From: Peronospora farinosa
Lineage: Eukaryota; Oomycota; Peronosporomycetes; Peronosporales; Peronosporaceae
Direction of reading: 5' to 3'
Length of the DNA stretch: 64,000 nt
Assembly (NCBI GenBank): GCA_947646735.1
Contig: CANTFK010000848.1
Span: forward strand, 186,001 to 250,000
The notes below the pieces were generated by a model. It ran no database searches. It was not told where the DNA came from and saw nothing but the letters and a program-made list of their open reading frames with translations. A program made the position numbers and the translations under genes. Within the stretch, counting starts at the first letter, position 1, and each line of letters starts with the position of its first letter. This document shows, one piece after another, positions 43,496 to 54,488 of the stretch.

Positions 43496-44731
43496 CTAGA
43501 CCTTGATATATTGGCGCCTTTGTGGACTCCCTTCCACGTACACGATAGCGTGGACACATTCCAACGCTAAATTCTCGGTGCTGTTGTCCCCATCGTGCTT
43601 CGAGTCACTACTCGAAGCTGGCGAACCGCAGTCAGGTGATAAACCATCACCCCCCTCTAGGCACTGGATGTCGTCATCCAAGATGCCGGAAACACTGGAC
43701 GGGAGTACCCCAAACTCGACCGTCGACACTTGATGCGGGAGCTCCTGCTCGGCCGCCATAAACCCGCGTGGGAGCCCCTGCTCAACCACAGTATGCCCAT
43801 GTGGGAACCTCGGTTCGACCACAGTGGGTGATGATGGGAACCCCGGTTCGACCATCATGCTCTCGCGTGGGGACTCCTGTCCGTCCACGTTGTACTCGTG
43901 TGGGAACCCCTGCTCGACCACAATATGCCCATGTGGGAACCTCGGTTCGACCACAGTGGGTGATGATGGGAACCCCGGTTCGACCATCATGCTCTCGCGT
44001 GAGGACTCCTGTCCGTCCACGTCACACTCGCTGGCGAGCTCTTGCTCGTCGCCACAATGCCCTTGTGGGAGCCCCTGCTCGACCACAATAGGTGCAGATG
44101 GGAACCCCGGTTCAACCACTGCATTCACGTGCGGGAACCCCTGTTCAACAGCATTAATGACGCGCGGGAACCCCTGTTCGACCGCGTCGTCCTCGTTGTC
44201 CTCTTCGCTCTGTAGCGAGGAGTCACTGTCACTTGTGTCCCGAAGAACAGCACAAGCAGTGCAGAGAGGGCCATCTCTCGCTCTGTGCACCGCCAACGTC
44301 GTGGAATCGCGATCCACGACTGTGACGTTTGGCCAGTCACTTGGAGATACCAAGAGATGGGTAAACACTTCACTGACATCGAACTTGCGTCGACGTCTCA
44401 CTGATCTGGCTAACCAGTCGATCTGGGGCTTATAAAGTGCCAACCATGGCATTCCCAGTATGCAATCGAATGCATAATTCATCGCGATCACCAAGAAATC
44501 ATCATTACTGCGAAATCCATCAAACGTATACGGCAACGACACTTCGCGCCGCGATACGCGGTGTGGTTTCCCGTCAGCAAACTTGACGACGACTTGGCCA
44601 GGTCCCTCACGGACCTGAATGCTGGGAGGCAGCATCGACAAACAAGATTCACGAAAAGAAATTGTTTGTTGCTCCTGAGTCCAGGAGTGCTCGCAGAGGT
44701 CGCCGGACGCCGGTGACATGTAAACTGACAA
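43496..44731 (-). pseudogene. G1 aspartic protease and repeat-rich linker (N-terminus frameshifted)
   Basis: The frame holds the body of a retropepsin-like protease ([40 protein letters not shown]). Its active-site segment LLDSGATN lies in another frame: compared with G2 there is one extra T in the run near 44655. After the protease comes a hydrophilic linker of tandem VVEQGFPH / VVEPGFPS units (about 43745-44175). The linker differs in unit number between G1 and G2. Confidence 0.75.
43745..44175 (-). repeat. Tandem VEQGFP/VEPGFP-coding repeats in the G1 protease linker
   Basis: Short units of about 36 bp, arranged in larger near-identical blocks of about 120 bp, encode [20 protein letters not shown] and related phrases. 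A shorter, mutated array is in G2 at about 54370-54790. Long antisense open frames here are by-products of the repeat. Confidence 0.8.
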
Positions 44732-44857
44732 TAATCAGACGTGAATCACCACTCGTAGTGGTGGCATTTAACCGTGCGCGTAGCGCAGGAGGACTGGAAG
44801 GTTGGGCTGCCACCGGGGGACCCGGACCTCCGTTCCAACCAGTAGGGCGCCCTGCAC

Positions 44858-45755
44858 TTACTGTTCCCGACCGTTTTTTGGACGTGCGGCCGGTACAGCA
44901 CCCTCATGATGGGCGTCCACTACTTGCACCGATAATGGGGCTGGCGCACGGCACTCTGCCGCGCGATGTCCTGGCTTGCGACAACGAAAGCAAACCATTG
45001 GACGCCCGGTGCGAGCGTCACCTTTTATGAAAGACACGTCGCCGGTCACCCGACGACTCAATAACGTCGATCTCCATAGGTTCTGGTCCAGAAGGCCGGG
45101 GAACGCTGACGACCGAGGGTTTGGCATAGGCCTTTGTGACCCTAAAGTCTTCACGGAGTGCGATGGCAAATGCCTCCTCCAATGTGGCAGGCTCGGCGCG
45201 CTCCAGCGATAAGCGGGTCTGCCCCTCACGCATACCATCCACAAAGACATTCACCTGCGTGTACATGTCCATGGGGTGCGTGATAATACACGACGCCAGA
45301 TGCCTAGCCATCTGTACGTAGTCGCGCATCACCATTTTACCCTGTCGCATCGACAGGAATCTTGATCTCACCAGTTTCTCCTCTTGTGGTGGCTCGAACG
45401 CAAGACGGAGATCTTCCTGGATGGTATCCAAGGTGGGGAATGCGTGCTCGTCCACAACGAGTTTACCAAGGGCCCACTCCTTGGCCTTCCCGGTGAGTCG
45501 GGAAAGAAGAAAGTTGACCTTCGCCTGTGGAGCCTCAAGAAGTCTCGAGGCGATGGCGATATCAACTTCTCGGAACCACCGGTTCAGCGATAACCGGTCC
45601 TTACCTTCTCCAGAGTAGGAGGAGGTTTCCATCTTCACGGCCTCATTACGTGAAGGGCGCGAGGGAGTTAAGCCTCGCCGGTTGGATTTGGCGAGCTCGC
45701 GTGCCATAAACTCATGTATGGCGAGACGTTGCGCGTCAGGGGTCGCTGATCTCAT
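44858..45755 (-). pseudogene. G1 Gag with CCHC zinc knuckle (one-base insertion)
   Basis: The main frame (45755-45018) encodes the gypsy Gag capsid-like region: [72 protein letters not shown]. The zinc knuckle CFRCRKPGHRAAEC follows in a different frame. Relative to G2 an A run (CATAAAAGG against CATAAAGG) has gained one base. A further N-terminal piece ([16 protein letters not shown]) upstream of the first methionine is also conserved, so the true start lies nearer the primer-binding site. Confidence 0.8.
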
Positions 45756-45909
45756 CAGCGACGCGACGAATGCCTCTCCCGATATCGCCGCGAGGCGATT
45801 AAGGGCATCCCACTCAACACCAGTAAGATGGGGGAAGGTCGCGTGTCCAGAAATAAGTCTGGAGCGTCAAAGTACGACGATTCGCTCATCCCAAACTCGG
45901 GCATAGGAA

Positions 45910-45930
45910 GGACTACGAAGTGCTACCAGG
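45910..45930 (-). promoter_or_regulatory. Primer-binding site of G1
   Basis: Directly inside the 5' LTR, on the minus strand, CC then TGGTAGCACTTCGTAG. TGG is the complement of a tRNA CCA end. The identical or near-identical block follows the LTRs at 38120 and 52625. I cannot name the tRNA by eye. Confidence 0.7.
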
Positions 45931-46268
45931 TGTAACGGGGCTAGAACGTATCGTCACTAGCTTACACGCGCGCTTGAGGAAGACTCAAGCCCAAGTATTA
46001 GGTATTAAGTAAATTTAACTCTGATTTTTATTTTGGTTTTAATTCGTACTAATTACGAAGATTTTAGTCGTAATAAATACGACAGTGTTCCCGCCTTTCG
46101 GGAACCACACAATTTCAGGTTGATTTATCATTGGTCCATATTGGGGACTTTAGGCCCAATAATAAACCAATGATAAATTACCACGCTGTGCCCGCTATTC
46201 GGGCCCAGCACCTGCCTACATATGTAATTGTTTATTCATATTAATACTATGTAATGTAGCCCATTACA
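45931..46268 (-). repeat. 5' LTR of G1
   Basis: 338 bp, two differences from the 3' LTR (CGTATCG for CGTACCG near its plus-strand start, TATGTAATG for TATTTAATG near its end). Same hairpin chain. Presumed promoter on the minus strand. Confidence 0.92.
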
Positions 46269-46740
46269 CCATGCCACTCACTGTGCAGGACTGCCGACTG
46301 TCGAAGGGGGTACCCCGATGCCGTGTATGGACCTCATTCTCACCTTGTGTACCCGTCGGCTGGCGGGTTGCAATCTTCGGAAGACTTGGTGAGAATATGG
46401 ACGTCTACCTTGAGGGAGGTAGACCTGGGGGGCCTCGAGTGAATATGCTTCACTCGGTGGGCCGGTAGGTGGCCATTCGATCGACCTTGTCGAGAGTGGT
46501 CTTAGAGCCAATTTCTTCAGGGCAACTTATCGCCCTGGCCTTTTCCTTCTTGTTTCAGGGGTATCAACCACCTGACCTTTACTTTGCTTTCGGACCGTGA
46601 GTTAAAGGAGACCGCTTCCGATAGCGGGTCTTGGGGGGTGTTGCTACTCGAACGAGCTCACAGGCCAAATATATCCTGGAGCTCTTTTTGCACTGAACCT
46701 CGCTACACAACTGTCTTTGACGGGGGGCCAAAATATATCC
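46269..46740 (+). repeat. Continuation of the interrupted retroelement spacer
   Basis: Starts with the CCATG target duplication and continues the sequence broken at 38478. Matches the inverse complement of 1-460 at roughly nine bases in ten by eye. No coding content recognised. Confidence 0.75.
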
Positions 46741-46919
46741 CTTTTCGGAACAGTGAGTAACTTAGAGCAAGTTCTTCTTGGGTGACGGAGTCGTGCCACG
46801 TAGATCGCAAATTGAGTAGTATTTAATATAGTCTTATCCTTTTAACTCCTTTACTATATCCTTGCCTGAAACTCTGATTCCTTGCGTCGACTGGTTTGAT
46901 TCTTGTGTTAATTGGTCAG

Positions 46920-47250
46920 GAGTGGCTGAACTCCGAAGGGCCGAGGTCGACCGACGAGGGATTCAGGTCGGCCAATGAGGGACCCAGGTCTACCGGCGAG
47001 GGACCGGGTCGACAAACGAGGGATCCAGGTCTATCAACGAGAGACCGGGTCGACCAATGAGGGACCCAGGTCTACCAGTGAGGGACCGGATCGACCAAGA
47101 GGGACCCAGGTCTATCAACGAGGGGCCGGGTCGACTGATGAGGGACCGGGTTGTAATGAGGGACCCAGGTCTACCAACAAGGGGCCTGGTCGACTGATGA
47201 GGGACCGGGTCGACTAATGAGGGACCTAGGTCTACCAACGAGGAGCCGGG
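46920..47250. repeat. 41-bp minisatellite
   Basis: Units of about 41 bp built from two half-units: GAGGGACCCAGGTCTACCAA and CGAGGGACCGGGTCGACCAA. About six to eight copies, some 40 or about 60 bp by gain or loss of a half-unit. Both strands are open across it, giving meaningless repeat peptides. Confidence 0.88.
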
Positions 47251-48462
47251 TCATTCAATGAAGGTTCATGATCAACGCCCTTCGGTACCGGTCAAAAATA
47301 GTACCCTGATACTAATTTTGCTTCTGTGGGTCCTGTATATTGTTCTCCGCCAACGATTGCTCCCCCTCGAGGTCTGGTCTCTTTTTCCTGCCCCACGGTC
47401 TATACTTCGAATTCAACTGGATTATGGGGTCCCCATATCGCAAAAACAACACTTTACCACTTTTAAAAAGCTGATTGTTGATGCAGCAGGGTGCTTAACA
47501 GACTGAACTGTTACGTACGTTAAACGTGTAGTGGGATTCCACTACACGTTTGAAGGCAAAAGTACGATGATGGCATTCATTGTGCTTGATCTGGTAGACA
47601 AATTTGATGTCATCCTAGGTTTATTATGGCTCAAAAGGTACGAGCCATGGGTCAGCTGGTAGCATCGAACCGTGAAGATGCCTATCGCTTGTTCATCAGA
47701 TGCCCATCTGATCAACGTCTTGGAGCGTTTACAAGCGTGTGAATGTACTACGAGTGAGTGTGATGGCCTCACTTGTGGTTCGGTCGTTAGTAAGACTGCG
47801 CAAGAACTCAGCGTGACAGACAGTCACACTGTAAAGCAAGGTGCCGGCGGCTGTGCACAAGCACAGGCAGCACCGAAGGTCCACCACTCATATAATTCTA
47901 GTGGACCGGGACATGGATGCTCGCCTAGAGGGCAGCATGCATCGAAGAGTAAACAGGTTGCCCAGAAGCGGCAAAACGGTAATCCTAGATCAACAGGATG
48001 GCTGAGCGTAAAGGATTTCGTTGTGCTTGCTCTACCACAGCTAAATGGAGGAGAGAGGTTAAGTTTCATCGAACCTGAGGGAATAAGTCTCCAGAAAATA
48101 TTTACTGAGGGTATAAGTCTCCAGGAAGTAACCGAGACGCTGAAAGTCTTGGTTAATGACGGATTAAACGTAGGCGCTTATACGCTTGATTTGGTCGCGC
48201 CTCCGAGGTTAACTTCGGAGATAACTCAGTTGCCTACGCTAGAATCTAAAAGGTTCTTGCGCGATCTGCGAAGTGACAAAGTCAAGTAGATTTGGCACTC
48301 GCCGCAAAGGACGAGTATGTGACCGATATTATGTCAGCAACAGTTTTTGCCGAGAACGGACGGGCTCTTAGGAGCTCATCAATGGACGAAATTGTCTTTC
48401 ATAAGAAGACTTGGATTGAGCGATACACATCGCAATCCTGAGAGTCGTCAAAGTAAAATCCT

Positions 48463-48930
48463 TTGTATAAAGATTTGGCCGAATTCAAGGATGTAGTCCG
48501 TGATTCTGTTCCATGCGAGTTACCTAAGGATAAAGGTACTCGACACGAGATCGACCTCGTCTTAAGCACAAAACATTGTGTCATCAATCAGTGTCCACTG
48601 CCTCGGGATCAGATCGAGGCGATCGACAAGTTCTTTACCGATCGCCTAGCAGCGGGCCATGTGAGGGAGTCAACTTCACCTCACAGCTCTCCGACCTTCT
48701 GTGTGCGCAAGGCCACAGGAGGTTGGCGGATAACACACGCGTTAAACAAGTTGAGCGCTGCAACGATACCGGCGAAAACATCGATACCGAGAAAGGACGT
48801 AATCATAGATGGTATGTCTAAGAGTACCATATTTTCGTCCATAGATCTGGTGGATGGTTTCTATCAGATCCTATTGCGTGGACGGGACATTCCGAACACA
48901 TCAGGGATGGTATGCTCTGTAAATGTCTAG
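48463..48930 (+). pseudogene. G3 reverse transcriptase fragment
   Basis: 155 open codons: GTRHEIDLVLSTKHCVINQ, RESTSPHSSPTFCVRKATGG, IFSSIDLVDGFYQILLRGRD. It ends before the YxDD box; SYFDDVFVYSRAM appears further on at about 49010, in another frame. Non-functional. Confidence 0.85.
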
Positions 48931-49295
48931 TGATACCATAAGGGCTTAGTAATGCACCAGCCACATAAAATATATATGTTTTTATAGATACCAGTGCGCG
49001 ATTTTACACCGAGTTACTTCGATGATGTGTTCGTCTATAGCCGGGCTATGGATGGGAAAAAAGACGTGACAGTCCACCGACTCTACGTTTTGTAAATTTC
49101 TTACACATATGCGCGAGCGTAAGTTGTACGCCGACCTCAAGAAGTATATATTCGCAGCTAGCGAAATACCACTTCTTGAGGTTGGCGTACAACTTATGCT
49201 TGTGCATGCGTGTAAGAGCTCTCGGTGCATCGTTAGAAATAACGGCGTGCGTCATGATCAGAAAAGGGCAAGGCGATTACCGACTGGCCAGAACC

Positions 49296-49586
49296 TGTTA
49301 CGGGCTAAGGACCCGCTACCGTCTTACACTAGAAGGGCGTTGAGGAGACGCTCTTTATTAACTTATTTTTGTTATATTTAAATTCGCAGTAAGTGCGAAT
49401 ATGTTCCCTAGCTCATGGGAACCGCTCAATATGGAAGTCAATTTATTATTGGCTAGTTTTTGGGTCTGGCACCCCAATAATAAACCAATAATAAATTGAC
49501 GCGCAGTCTCCGCTAATTGGATACTGCCCTATGCCTTATTTTGTATTATCCCTACAACTACTTATGTAATAGGTTGCCCCATTACA
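49296..49586 (+). repeat. Solo LTR (291 bp) of a related gypsy family
   Basis: Starts TGTTACGGGCTAAGG and ends GTTGCCCCATTACA. Flanks are GAACC and GTACC, a 4-of-5 match to a target duplication, and the surrounding RT reading resumes across it (DWPEP then VPVDVK). Its sequence is diverged from the G1 LTR, yet it keeps the same hairpin chain: 49382-49400, 49403-49422, 49437-49500 (16-bp perfect stem) and 49503-49527. Confidence 0.75.
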
Positions 49587-51145
49587 GTACCAGTCGATGT
49601 CAAGTGACTTTAAAGTTTCTTGGGCTATCGGCGTACAAGTAATCGCGCAGCTACGCCGAGATGACTGTATATCTTTCTTGTTTAGTCAAGAGCAATGTAA
49701 CGTTGAAGTGGAGCGCTGGTTGTCAGCGTTACTAAAACGTATTAATCAAATCATGATGCAATTGCAGCTGTTGGCAGTTGCAGATAAGAAAAGACTATTT
49801 CACGTGGTCTGTGACGCAAGCGATTTTGCAATCGGTTGTGTACTGATGCAGTATGACATAGACGACGCAGAGCGTGTAAGCTGCAACCAGCTTAGCGCAA
49901 CTACCCAATGCATGACAAGGAACCCTTGTCATGAAGTATGAACTGGATAAGTTTTGCGAATATATCTAAGGAGATAGACCGCTCATAATGTATACATACC
50001 ATGCGTCACTACGCACGGCTGTAAATAGTTCACACCTCTCGCAACAAATGTCGAGATGATTGTCGTTCTTCGCGGAGTAAAACTTCTCCGTAGAGTATAA
50101 ACCGGGACGACTTAATGTCGTCGCCGATGCGATCTCACGTCGGTCCGACTTCGAGACGTCGGTGATTTGGATACCACTGTCGCTACGCTGAGCAATAGCA
50201 TTTTGTCGTCGAGTTTACTCGACGACATTAGAAGGCCATGCGCACAAGATAATGATCTTGTACGCCTGATGAAGTACATGGAGGACCCATCCATGCAAGC
50301 TAAGAAGCGCTTGCCTGCCATCTATCGATCTTCTCTCGATCAATACACCCATCGGAATGGCTTACTGTACTACACAGCCGTCAACAACGACACGTCTCGT
50401 GTCGTTGTGCCGCCACAACATGATCTCAGGTGACGGATCATTTTTGAATTTCATGATGCACCAATAAGCGGCTTCGCGGCGGTGAGAAGACTTACCTCAC
50501 GGTCAGTCGCGACTTTTACTGACCACGCCAGTAAAAGTTTGTGCGCAAGTACGTACGTGCTTGTGAAGTGTTTCTACGAGTAAAGCCTAATCCATCACTG
50601 CTTCAACCAATACAGCCTCTACCCGTTTCGGCAAAGTGCTGGAAGTCCGTTTCAATGAACTTCTTCATTAAATTTTCCAAAAAGGTTTACGGGAATGACG
50701 TTATTCTCGTGTTGTAGACAGGTTCAGTAAGAAAATTAATCGTGTTGTTGTACCTTAATCGATCACAGAAGAAGGCTGTGCTCAAGTGTTCATCGATACA
50801 AATTGTCGTTTGCACGGCTTACCCCGTAAGCTTGTGTCCGATAGGGACGCTCGGCTCACGGCAGCTTTTCGGAGTTCCGTGTTTCAATTACTTGGAGCAC
50901 GGCCTACAATGTCTACTTCTAGCCATTCGGAAACCGATGGTAAGACTGAACGCGTCATCAGGTCGTCAAATAGATACTCCGTGGGTACGTTTACGAGTAG
51001 GATTGAGTTTTTGTCGATGTTCGAGTTTTTTTATCAACAGCTTGGTGCATGCGTCGTGGTTGTGTGCACCGTTCTACGTATATGGTCTACACCATCCACG
51101 TATCCCCCCACCTTAGTAGATAGTGACTTTAATTTAGGGGGAGTA

Positions 51146-51420
51146 TTTGGTATTAAGTAATTTTAACTCTGATTTTTATTTTGGTTTTAATTCGTACTAA
51201 TTACGAAGATTTTAGTCGTAATAAATACGACAGTGTTCCCGCCTTTCAGGAACCACACAATTTCGGGTTGATTTATCATCGGTCCATATTAGGGACTTTA
51301 GGCCCAATAATAAACCAATGATAAATTACCACGCTATGCCCGCTATTCGGGCCCAGCACCTGCCTACATATGTAATTATTTATTTGTGTTAATACTATAT
51401 GTGTAATGTAGCCCATTACA
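51146..51420 (-). repeat. G1/G2-family LTR, truncated at one end
   Basis: From GTATTTGGTATTAAGTAA to GTAGCCCATTACA it matches the G1 LTR with scattered differences, but lacks the first 60-70 bp on its left. It is followed by CCATG, the same pentamer that flanks G1. Confidence 0.8.
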
Positions 51421-52555
51421 CCATGTACTCAACCGCCTTCAATAACTTCAGGCAAAGAAAATTGCAGCTATCCGCCGAAGGCGAATATCCACGTCACCGG
51501 ACGAGGTTACTCGACTGACGTCTTTTTAAGTCGCGGTGATTTAGCAAATGTCTCACGGGAACATTCTTGTCACCACGAGAGCCACCACCGGATGCGGCAG
51601 TGGAGACAAAATCTGGTTCGAGGTTTTCGTCGAATCTGATTGCCGAGCTAGTTCATTTTGATCATTTAACTCGTGGGTTACGTTGGGACTTGTACCACGA
51701 GGAAGACATGCGTCACCGCTTGGCGGAAATCTGGGCAGCAGCTTGAGCTTGACTGGACGATGTCCGCGCTAATTTTGTCGCTGCACAGTTATGATCAAGC
51801 GAGTATTCCTCTGTTTGCGTGACGAGCTGGCAGCAGCTCGTTAGGAGATCGCCCAGTATCATGGAAAATTTCGTCTTTAAACGTCCGGGTTGCAGACCTA
51901 TCTCGTGACCACAAGAGTTGGATTGAGATGGCAACTGTCTTCTTCGTTTGAAGAAGACGCGTACTGAACGTACGGACGAAGACTTGCTACGTAAAAACAT
52001 AGGATGCGTACGCATCTTATGTTAAGCAGCTCAATCGTGTATGCATTTCCTAGGCGTCGCAATACGCGAAATGGGTCGATGCACTTGGGCAACAATTTAG
52101 TGCTTTCCACGCTGGTCACTGCACCTTAGGTAGATTTGCTGTTGACACTAAAACAAGCTCACCTTGAATAAAATAATGATCATTTGCCCTTCCATTATTG
52201 TCTGCGTTCCATTTATGCTTGTCCAAAGATTATGCGATGACGTCTTGCACGAAACGGACTACCGCTTCTTGAGTCGGCAGGAAGTCCTCTGCTGACTCAT
52301 TGCTTAGGCCTGCAGTGCATTGTATGTACATCGCAGAGATATTTTGACTAAGTCAGCGAGTGCATTAGTGTTCTCGCTGGTGATACTTCGAAAGATGCTG
52401 ATATCTTCAGCATCGTTATCATTAAGAGCGTCATCGCTTTTACTTTCTTCCTCTTCACCGAAGTCGAATGGTACGACTTTGGTTACTTTCGCGTCGATTA
52501 TAACGTCGCCGCATGATGATCAAGAGCCAGATTGGTTCTTGCTCGAGCAAGTACC
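51421..52555 (-). mobile_element. Decayed gypsy 3' pol fragment G4
   Basis: The minus strand carries the region after the integrase core in broken frames: DKHKWNADNNGRANDHYF with GELVLVSTANLP (about 52200-52120), SVESTKLLPKCIDPFRVLRR with LGNAYTIEL (about 52115-52030), then a tail in other frames. It differs in sequence from G1/G2, so it is another subfamily. It ends at a C-rich junction (52553-52562) with the truncated LTR of G2. Confidence 0.65.
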
Positions 52556-52561
52556 CCCCCC

Positions 52562-52625
52562 CTGGGCTTGAGTCTTCCTCGAGCGCGCGTGTAAGCTAGT
52601 GACGGTACGTTCTAGCCCCGTTACA
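52562..52625 (+). repeat. Remnant of the G2 5' LTR
   Basis: Last 64 bp of the LTR (GGGCTTGAGTCTTCCTCGAG ... CCCCGTTACA). The upstream part is replaced by G4 sequence at a poly-C junction. Confidence 0.8.
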
Positions 52626-52800
52626 CCTGGTAGCACTTTTTAGTCCTTCCTATGCCCGAGTTTGGGATGAGCGAATCGTCGTACTTTGACGCTCCAGACT
52701 TATTTCTGGACACGCGACCTTCCCCCATCTTACTGGTGTTGAGTGGGATGCCCTTAATCGCCTCGCGGCGATATCGGGAGAGGCATTCGTCGCGTCGCTG

Positions 52801-53695
52801 ATGAGATCAGCGACCCCTGACGCGCAACGTCTCGCCATACATGAGTTTATGGCACGCGAGCTCGCCAAATCCAACCGGCGAGGCTTAACTCCCTCGCGCC
52901 CTTCACGTAATGAGGCCGTGAAGATGGAAACCTCCTCCTACTCTGGAGAAGGTAAGGACCGGTTATCGCTGAACCGGTGGTTCCGAGAAGTTGATATCGC
53001 CATCGCCTCGAGACTTCTTGAGGCTCCACAGGCGAAGGTCAACTTTCTTCTTTCCCGACTCACCGGGAAGGCCAAGGAGTGGGCCCTTGGTAAGCTCGTT
53101 GTGGACGAGCACGCATTCCCCACCTTGGATACCATCCAGGAAGATCTCCGTCTTGCGTGAGCCACCACAAGAGGAGAAACTGGTGAGATCAAGATTCCTG
53201 TCGATGCGACAGGGTAAAATGGCGTGCGCGACTACGTTCAGATGGCTAGGCATCTGGCGTCGTGTATTATCACGCACCCCATGGACATGTACACGCAGGT
53301 GAATGTCTTTGTGGATGGTATGCGTGAGGGGCAGACCCGCTTATCGCTGGAGCGCGCCGAGCCTGCCACATTGGAGGAGGCATTTGCCATCGCACTCCGT
53401 GAAGACTTTAGGGTCACAAAGGCATATGACAAACCCTCGGTCGTCAGCGTTCCCCGGCCTTCTGGTCCAGAACCTATGTAGATCGACGTTATTGAGTCTT
53501 CGGGTGACCGGCGACGTGTCTTTCATAAAGGTGACGCTCGCAACGGGCGTCAAATGGTTTGCTTTCGTTGTCGCAAGCCAGGACATCGCGCGGCAGAGTG
53601 CCGTGCGCCAGCCCCAATATCGGTGCAAGTAGTGGACGCCCATCATGAGGATGCTGTACCGGCCGCACGTCCAAAAAACGGTCGGGAACAGTAGG
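52801..53695 (+). pseudogene. G2 Gag (stops and compensating deletions)
   Basis: Same Gag as G1. Relative to G1 a 2-bp deletion near 53157 puts a TGA in frame, and a 1-bp deletion near 53222 returns to the original frame. At 53479 GAG has become TAG (PEPM-stop-IDVI). The zinc knuckle CFRCRKPGHRAAEC downstream is intact. Confidence 0.82.
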
Positions 53696-53738
53696 TGCAG
53701 GGCGCCCTACTGGTTGGAACGGAGGTCCGGGTCCCCCG

Positions 53739-54488
53739 GTGGCAGCCCAACCTTCCAGTCCTCCTGCGCTACGCGCACGGTTAAATGCCACCACTACGAG
53801 TGGTGATTCACGTCTGATTATTGTCAGTTTACATGTCACCGGCGTCCGGCGACCTCTGCGAGCACTCCTGGACTCAGGAGCAACAAACAATTTCTTTCGT
53901 GAAACTTGTTTGTCGATGCTGCCTCCCAGCATTCAGGTCCGTGAGGGACCTGGCCAAGTCGTCGTCAAGTTTGCTGACGGGAAACCACACCGCGTATCGC
54001 GGCGCGAAGTGTCGTTGCCGTATACGTTTGATGGCTTTCGCAGTAATGATGATTTCTTGGTGATCGCGATGAATTATGCATTCGATTGCATACTGGGAAT
54101 GCCATGGTTGGCACTTTATAAGCCCCAGATCGACTGGTTAGCCAGATCAGTGAGACGTCGACGCAAGTTCGATGTCAGTGAAGTTTTTACCCATCTCTTG
54201 GTATCTCCAAGTGACTGGCCGAACGTCACAGTCGTGGATCGTGATTCCACGACGTTGGCGGTGCACAGAGCGAGCGGTGGCCCTCTCTGCACTGCTTGTG
54301 CTGTTCTTCGAGACACAAGTGACAGTGACTCCTCGCTACAGAGCGAAGAGGACGACGAGGACGACGCGGTCGAACAGGGGTTCCCGCGCGTCATTAATGC
54401 GCTTGAACAGGGGTTCCCGCACGTGAATGCAGTGGTTGAACCGGGGTTCCCATCTGAACCTATTGTGGTCGAGCAGGGGCTCCCATAA
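53739..54488 (+). pseudogene. G2 aspartic protease with linker (truncated by stop)
   Basis: 250 codons with the full protease, including [20 protein letters not shown] and [16 protein letters not shown]; the active site is intact. The repeat linker is cut by a TAA at 54486, and the frame is further disturbed near 54600 before reopening at 54620-55045. Confidence 0.8.

Larger units (their letters stand above)
38479..46268 (-). mobile_element. Ty3/gypsy chromovirus G1, complete element with both LTRs
   Basis: 7.8-kb element on the minus strand. The LTRs (338 bp each) differ at only two positions that I can find, and are bounded by the 5-bp direct repeat CCATG (38474-38478 and 46269-46273), so insertion was recent. 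Order in its own orientation: 5' LTR, primer-binding site, gag, protease with repeat linker, RT, RNase H-integrase, chromodomain region, polypurine tract, 3' LTR. An additional open frame runs antisense at the 3' end. Gag, protease and RT each carry a frame break, so it is not autonomous as it stands. Confidence 0.92.
47500..51145 (+). mobile_element. Decayed Ty3/gypsy element G3
   Basis: Remnants in the expected order on the plus strand. A protease end at about 47560-47650 (DLVDKFDVILGLLWLKRYEPW). RT at 48463-48930. More RT around 49010-49295 and 49587-49660. RNase H at about 49770-49900 (DASDFAIGCVLMQYD). Integrase pieces at about 50200-50430 and 50786-51000 (NCRLHGLPRKLVSDRDARLT, SHSETDGKTERV). 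Many stops and frameshifts. It is a different, older subfamily than G1/G2. A solo LTR splits its RT at 49296-49586. Confidence 0.8.

Noticed and set aside
43824..44435. 203-codon plus-strand open frame opposite the G1 protease linker (and its G2 counterpart at 54116-54643)
   Set aside because: It is open because the sense strand is a tandem repeat without stop-generating codons. The peptide is itself a simple repeat and has no independent feature, unlike the antisense frame at the 3' end.
45015..45040. Programmed frameshift at the A run before the G1 zinc knuckle
   Set aside because: G2 lacks the extra A and reads through in one frame, so the G1 state is a simple one-base insertion.
46975..47238. 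80-codon open frames on both strands
   Set aside because: Generated by the 41-bp minisatellite (near-multiple-of-three composition), no start context or domain.
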